The position numbers were made by a program, and so were the translations under genes. A stretch of DNA of 64,000 nt from Bog-793 sp963785415 (lineage in GTDB: Bacteria > Actinomycetota > Acidimicrobiia > Acidimicrobiales > Bog-793), in NCBI GenBank assembly GCA_963785415.1, contig CAWAVB010000001.1, forward strand, positions 434,001 to 498,000, given 5' to 3'. The notes under the pieces are model-generated. The model searched no databases. It was not told where the DNA came from and worked only from the letters and a program-made list of their open reading frames with translations. How positions within the stretch are numbered: the stretch's first letter is position 1; each line of letters starts with the position of its first letter. Below are positions 61,327 to 64,000 of this stretch, one piece after another.

Positions 61327-63074
61327 CGCTTCGACGCGGGGCTCACGTTCGCGTCGAGTGCCGCGCCTGACGCCGGCGCGATGTCGAAGCGACGGAGCGC
61401 ATACCGCATGATCTGGGAAAACACCGGGGCGGACACCGTTCCACCGTAGATCGGTGTCGGGTGGTTCAGTACGACGATTCCCGAGAGCTGGGGATCCTCG
61501 GCCGGCACGAATCCGACGAACGTCGCGTTCCAGTCCCCCGCGACGTAGCCTGCCGCACCCGTGTCCGGGACCTGGGCCGTGCCCGTCTTGCCGGCCACGG
61601 TGTACCCGGGGATGTGGGCGAGCACGGCCGTCCCGTCCTGCACGACGCCTTCCAGCATCGGCACGAGCTCGGCGACGGTCGAGGCGGCCACCACCCGGAC
61701 GCCCGACGACGCCGCCACGAGGTGCTCGGCCCCGTCACCCGTCACCGTGCCGGCGACGAGATGCGGCGGAACGAAGACACCGTTGTTCGCGATCGTGTTG
61801 TACGCATCGAGGATCTGGAGCGGCGTCACCGCGATGCCGGTGCCGATCGGGACCGCGGCGGCTGCCGAACCGAACCACGTCGCCGGGGAGCCGACGATGC
61901 CGGCGGATTCCCCCGGCCAGTCGAGGCCCGTCAGGTGGCCGAAGCCGAGGGCGGACAAGCCCGCGGCGAGCCGGTCGAGCCCGAGCCGTTGCGCGATCTC
62001 GATCGTGCCGATGTTCGAGGACTGGGCGAGAATCTGGGCCACGGTGAGCTGCTCGGTCGGGTGGACCTCGGCGTCGGCGAACTGGTAGCCGCCGACGCTC
62101 AGCGTGTCGGGGACGGTGAGCACCGTCGAGGGCGTGATGATCCCCGCCTGCAGCGCCGCCATGATCGTGGCGAGCTTCATCACGGAGCCCGGCTGGTACA
62201 CGACCGTCGCCGCGAGATTCGAGGCCGCCGGCTTGACCTTGCCGTGCGGGCCGGCGACGAGGTCGACCATCGCGAGGATCGCCCCCGTGTGGACGTCCAT
62301 CACGACGGCGATGCCGGACCGTGCCCCGGTCGAGATGATCTGGGACGCGAGGTCCTTTTCCACCTCGACCTGGAGGGGTTCGTCGATCGTGAGGACGAGG
62401 CCCGTCCCCGCCTTCGACGCGGACACGTCGGAGGGCTTCGCCGGCAGCGCGTACCCGCCTGGGGCGAGGGCGACGAGCTCGCTGCCCGACTTGCCGGCGA
62501 GGAGCGAGTTCTCCGCCTCCTCGACGCCCGCGTCACCGGCCCCGGCGGCGTTTACGCCGCCGATCAGCGGCTGGAAGTCCTTGCCCCCGGTCGTCACGCG
62601 GACGCTGTCGGCTGCGAACGTCAGGCCGGCGAGGTCGCGACGCTCGATCGGGGCCACCGCGGCGTCTCTGAGGCCCCGGGCGAGCACGACGTAGCCGTTG
62701 TGCTCGCTCAGTTCGGCGACGAGACGGGCGACGGGGACCCCGAGGAGCGGGGCGAGCGTGTCCGCCTCGGTCCGGGGGGCCGTGATCTGGAAGTCATCCG
62801 CGATGACGTCGGTACGCGGCACCGAGACGGCGAGGACGTCCCCCGTGCTGTCGTAGATCGTGCCACGCGTCGCGGTGAGGGTCACCTTCTGGATGACCTC
62901 GGCCTTCTCGTAGGCCGCGTAGCGGGCGCCGTCGGCGACCTGGACGACCGCGAGCCGGACCACGAGTCCGAGCGACGCGACGACCATGACCGCGGCGACG
63001 ACGTGCAACCGGGCCCGGCGGACGGGCGGTTCCGGGAGGCGGCGGTGGGGAGTTCGCCGCGCCGGACTCGTCAC
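61323..63074 (-). CDS. ftsI: Penicillin-binding protein 3 (FtsI), septal transpeptidase
   Basis: The protein has 583 residues. A short basic cytoplasmic tail, one membrane helix (LHVVAAVMVVASLGLVVRLAVVQVA), a PBP dimerisation domain (about 45-210, with RGTIYDSTGDVLAVSV) and the transpeptidase domain follow in order. Active-site motifs: SVMK (PGSVMKLATIMAAL), SSN (AQSSNIGTIEIAQRLGL) and KTG (AGKTGTAQV). There are no PASTA repeats. It cross-links septal peptidoglycan with FtsW. GTG 63074 overlaps the ftsL stop. Confidence 0.95.
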   Translation of the reverse strand: MTSPARRTPHRRLPEPPVRRARLHVVAAVMVVASLGLVVRLAVVQVADGARYAAYEKAEVIQKVTLTATRGTIYDSTGDVLAVSVPRTDVIADDFQITAPRTEADTLAPLLGVPVARLVAELSEHNGYVVLARGLRDAAVAPIERRDLAGLTFAADSVRVTTGGKDFQPLIGGVNAAGAGDAGVEEAENSLLAGKSGSELVALAPGGYALPAKPSDVSASKAGTGLVLTIDEPLQVEVEKDLASQIISTGARSGIAVVMDVHTGAILAMVDLVAGPHGKVKPAASNLAATVVYQPGSVMKLATIMAALQAGIITPSTVLTVPDTLSVGGYQFADAEVHPTEQLTVAQILAQSSNIGTIEIAQRLGLDRLAAGLSALGFGHLTGLDWPGESAGIVGSPATWFGSAAAAVPIGTGIAVTPLQILDAYNTIANNGVFVPPHLVAGTVTGDGAEHLVAASSGVRVVAASTVAELVPMLEGVVQDGTAVLAHIPGYTVAGKTGTAQVPDTGAAGYVAGDWNATFVGFVPAEDPQLSGIVVLNHPTPIYGGTVSAPVFSQIMRYALRRFDIAPASGAALDANVSPASKR

Positions 63075-63511
63075 GTCGCGGTCTTCGGTGCCGAGGACGC
63101 ACCGGACCGGTTCGGATCGACGGGGACGAGATAGGTGACGTGGCTCGGCACCACCATCCCGAGCTCGTGCTCGGCAAAGGAGAGGATGCGGGTCGGCGAT
63201 TCGAGCTGCGCCCGCGTGAGCTGGAGGTTCTGATCCTTGGCGACCGCCGTCGCGAGCTGCTGTTGCGCCCGGTCGAGGTGAACCTGCTGGGCGGAGACGA
63301 ACGCCTGACCGGCGGCGACGATCACAAGCGCGGCGGCGACGCAGATGACCGCCACCATCCAGACGAACCTCGCCCTGCGCCGCAGGCGGCGCTCCTCGAG
63401 CTCGGCGCGGCCGAGGACCGTCAGACGGGTGCCGGCGGCGGCGTGGGCCGGTGCGACCGGTCGTTCGACAGGGACCGTCGCGGCGAGCCGGGCGGCCCGG
63501 GCCGGCGCCAT
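63071..63511 (-). CDS. ftsL: FtsL-like septum protein
   Basis: The protein has 146 residues: a basic N-terminus, one membrane helix (FVWMVAVICVAAALVIVAAGQAFVSA) and a short coiled coil (QQVHLDRAQQQLATAVAKDQNLQLTRAQLESPTRILSFAEHELGM). The last part (SPxRIxxxAxxxLGM) is the FtsL/FtsB-type ending. Position between rsmH and ftsI supports FtsL. The ATG overlaps the rsmH stop (TGATG), and its stop overlaps ftsI. Confidence 0.88.
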   Translation of the reverse strand: MAPARAARLAATVPVERPVAPAHAAAGTRLTVLGRAELEERRLRRRARFVWMVAVICVAAALVIVAAGQAFVSAQQVHLDRAQQQLATAVAKDQNLQLTRAQLESPTRILSFAEHELGMVVPSHVTYLVPVDPNRSGASSAPKTAT

Positions 63512-64000
63512 CAGCTCGCCTGCTCCCCGTCGTCAGCCCCGAGGCGCTCGACCGCCCGCAGACGGGCGGCTTCAGCGCGGGGGTTGCGCGCAACCTCCGC
63601 CGCCGCCGGGCGGCGGGCACCCCGGGTGACGAGGCGCGTGACGGGTCGTGCGCCACAGACACAGGGAAGCCCCGGCGGACAGCTGCAGCTTCCCGTCGAC
63701 CACGCCCGGAATCGCTCCTTGATCAGGCGGTCCTCCCCGGAGTGGTAGGCGAGGGTGACCAGGCGTCCCCCGGCGACGAGGCTCGCGAGTGCCGCGTCGA
63801 GGGCGACGGGCAGCACGTCGAGCTCGCCGTTGACGGCAACGCGCAGGGCCTGGAAGACGCGGCCCGCGGGGTTGCCCCGCCGACGGGCGCCGGCCGGAAC
63901 GGCGGCGGCGACGAGATCGGCGAGCGCGGTCGTCGACGGGATCGGGCGGGCCCGGACGATCGACCGGGCGATGCGGTGGGCGAACCGCTGCTCGCCGTGG
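63511..64000 (-). CDS. rsmH: 16S rRNA (cytosine1402-N4)-methyltransferase RsmH, C-terminal part (truncated by window edge)
   Basis: The visible ~162 residues contain HGEQRFAHRIARSIVRARP, LADLVAAAVP, NPAGRVFQALRVAVNGELDVLPVALDAAL, GGRLVTLAYHSGEDRLIKERFR and VTRGARRPAAAEVARNPRAEAARLRAVERL, the typical C-terminal half of RsmH (MraW). A small Cys cluster (SCSCPPGLPCVCG) is inserted near the end, as in many actinobacterial RsmH. The S-adenosylmethionine-binding N-terminus is outside the window. It is the first visible gene of the division cluster. Confidence 0.94.
   Translation of the reverse strand, partial: HGEQRFAHRIARSIVRARPIPSTTALADLVAAAVPAGARRRGNPAGRVFQALRVAVNGELDVLPVALDAALASLVAGGRLVTLAYHSGEDRLIKERFRAWSTGSCSCPPGLPCVCGARPVTRLVTRGARRPAAAEVARNPRAEAARLRAVERLGADDGEQAS

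Overview
The window is very GC-rich and gene-dense, and its gene set is that of an actinobacterium. It has a WhiB regulator, a DivIVA/Wag31-type polar growth protein, SepF with FtsZ and no FtsA, a polyphosphate-glucokinase-like ROK kinase, a type-A RNase P RNA and the class-2 form of isoleucyl-tRNA synthetase. MurE carries the DNPR motif of meso-diaminopimelate-adding enzymes. No ribosomal RNA or marker lineage gene is present. Placement in a deep actinobacterial lineage such as Acidimicrobiia is a guess; placement in Actinomycetota is well supported.

Layout. (1) 1-8.5 kb: the end of alanine dehydrogenase, then mostly single genes: a DUF3048 protein, aldehyde dehydrogenase, an MBL-rhodanese fusion, a secreted DUF3089 hydrolase and a GGDEF-EAL protein. 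(2) 8.5-13.7 kb: a decayed IS481 transposase abuts a tRNA-Val. The tRNA's 3' half and the start of the downstream membrane-protein gene both occur twice, which marks a local duplication. A PTPS-related membrane protein is followed by a GT2 glycosyltransferase. (3) 13.7-25 kb: a broken exonuclease, an HD-GYP protein, WhiB, a glycerol-kinase-like enzyme, a ferredoxin-reductase-like flavoprotein, a secreted glutamic (G1) peptidase and exonuclease VII (xseA-xseB). (4) 25-32 kb: rnpB, then an operon of enolase, an unknown alpha/alpha-toroid protein and PEP synthase, then a small membrane protein, a zinc-ribbon coiled-coil protein and an inositol-monophosphatase-like enzyme. (5) 32.4-33.8 kb: an IS110-family insertion sequence with a structured non-coding left end, the place where IS110 elements encode their bridge RNA. 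(6) 33.9-43.9 kb: a methyltransferase, a four-gene coupled operon (phosphodiesterase, corrinoid adenosyltransferase, leucyl aminopeptidase, ROK glucokinase), Rrf2, a sigma factor, and rluD, lspA, a DksA-like zinc-finger protein and a DUF167 protein. (7) 44-64 kb: ileS, then the division and cell-wall cluster on the minus strand, in transcription order rsmH, ftsL, ftsI, murE, mraY, murD, ftsW, murG, murC, murB, ftsQ, ftsZ, pgeF, yggS, sepF, yggT, divIVA. murF is missing from its usual place between murE and mraY.

Two expression features recur. Genes inside operons are joined by ATGA, GTGA or TTGA start-stop overlaps. Genes that begin transcription units very often have a TANNNT box exactly 6-8 bases before an ATG or GTG, the signature of leaderless mRNA. 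Four conserved genes (a DnaQ-like exonuclease, pgeF, ftsQ, murC) are each split by a single-base frameshift at or next to a G/C run. Because two of them are normally essential, residual sequencing error is the simplest explanation.
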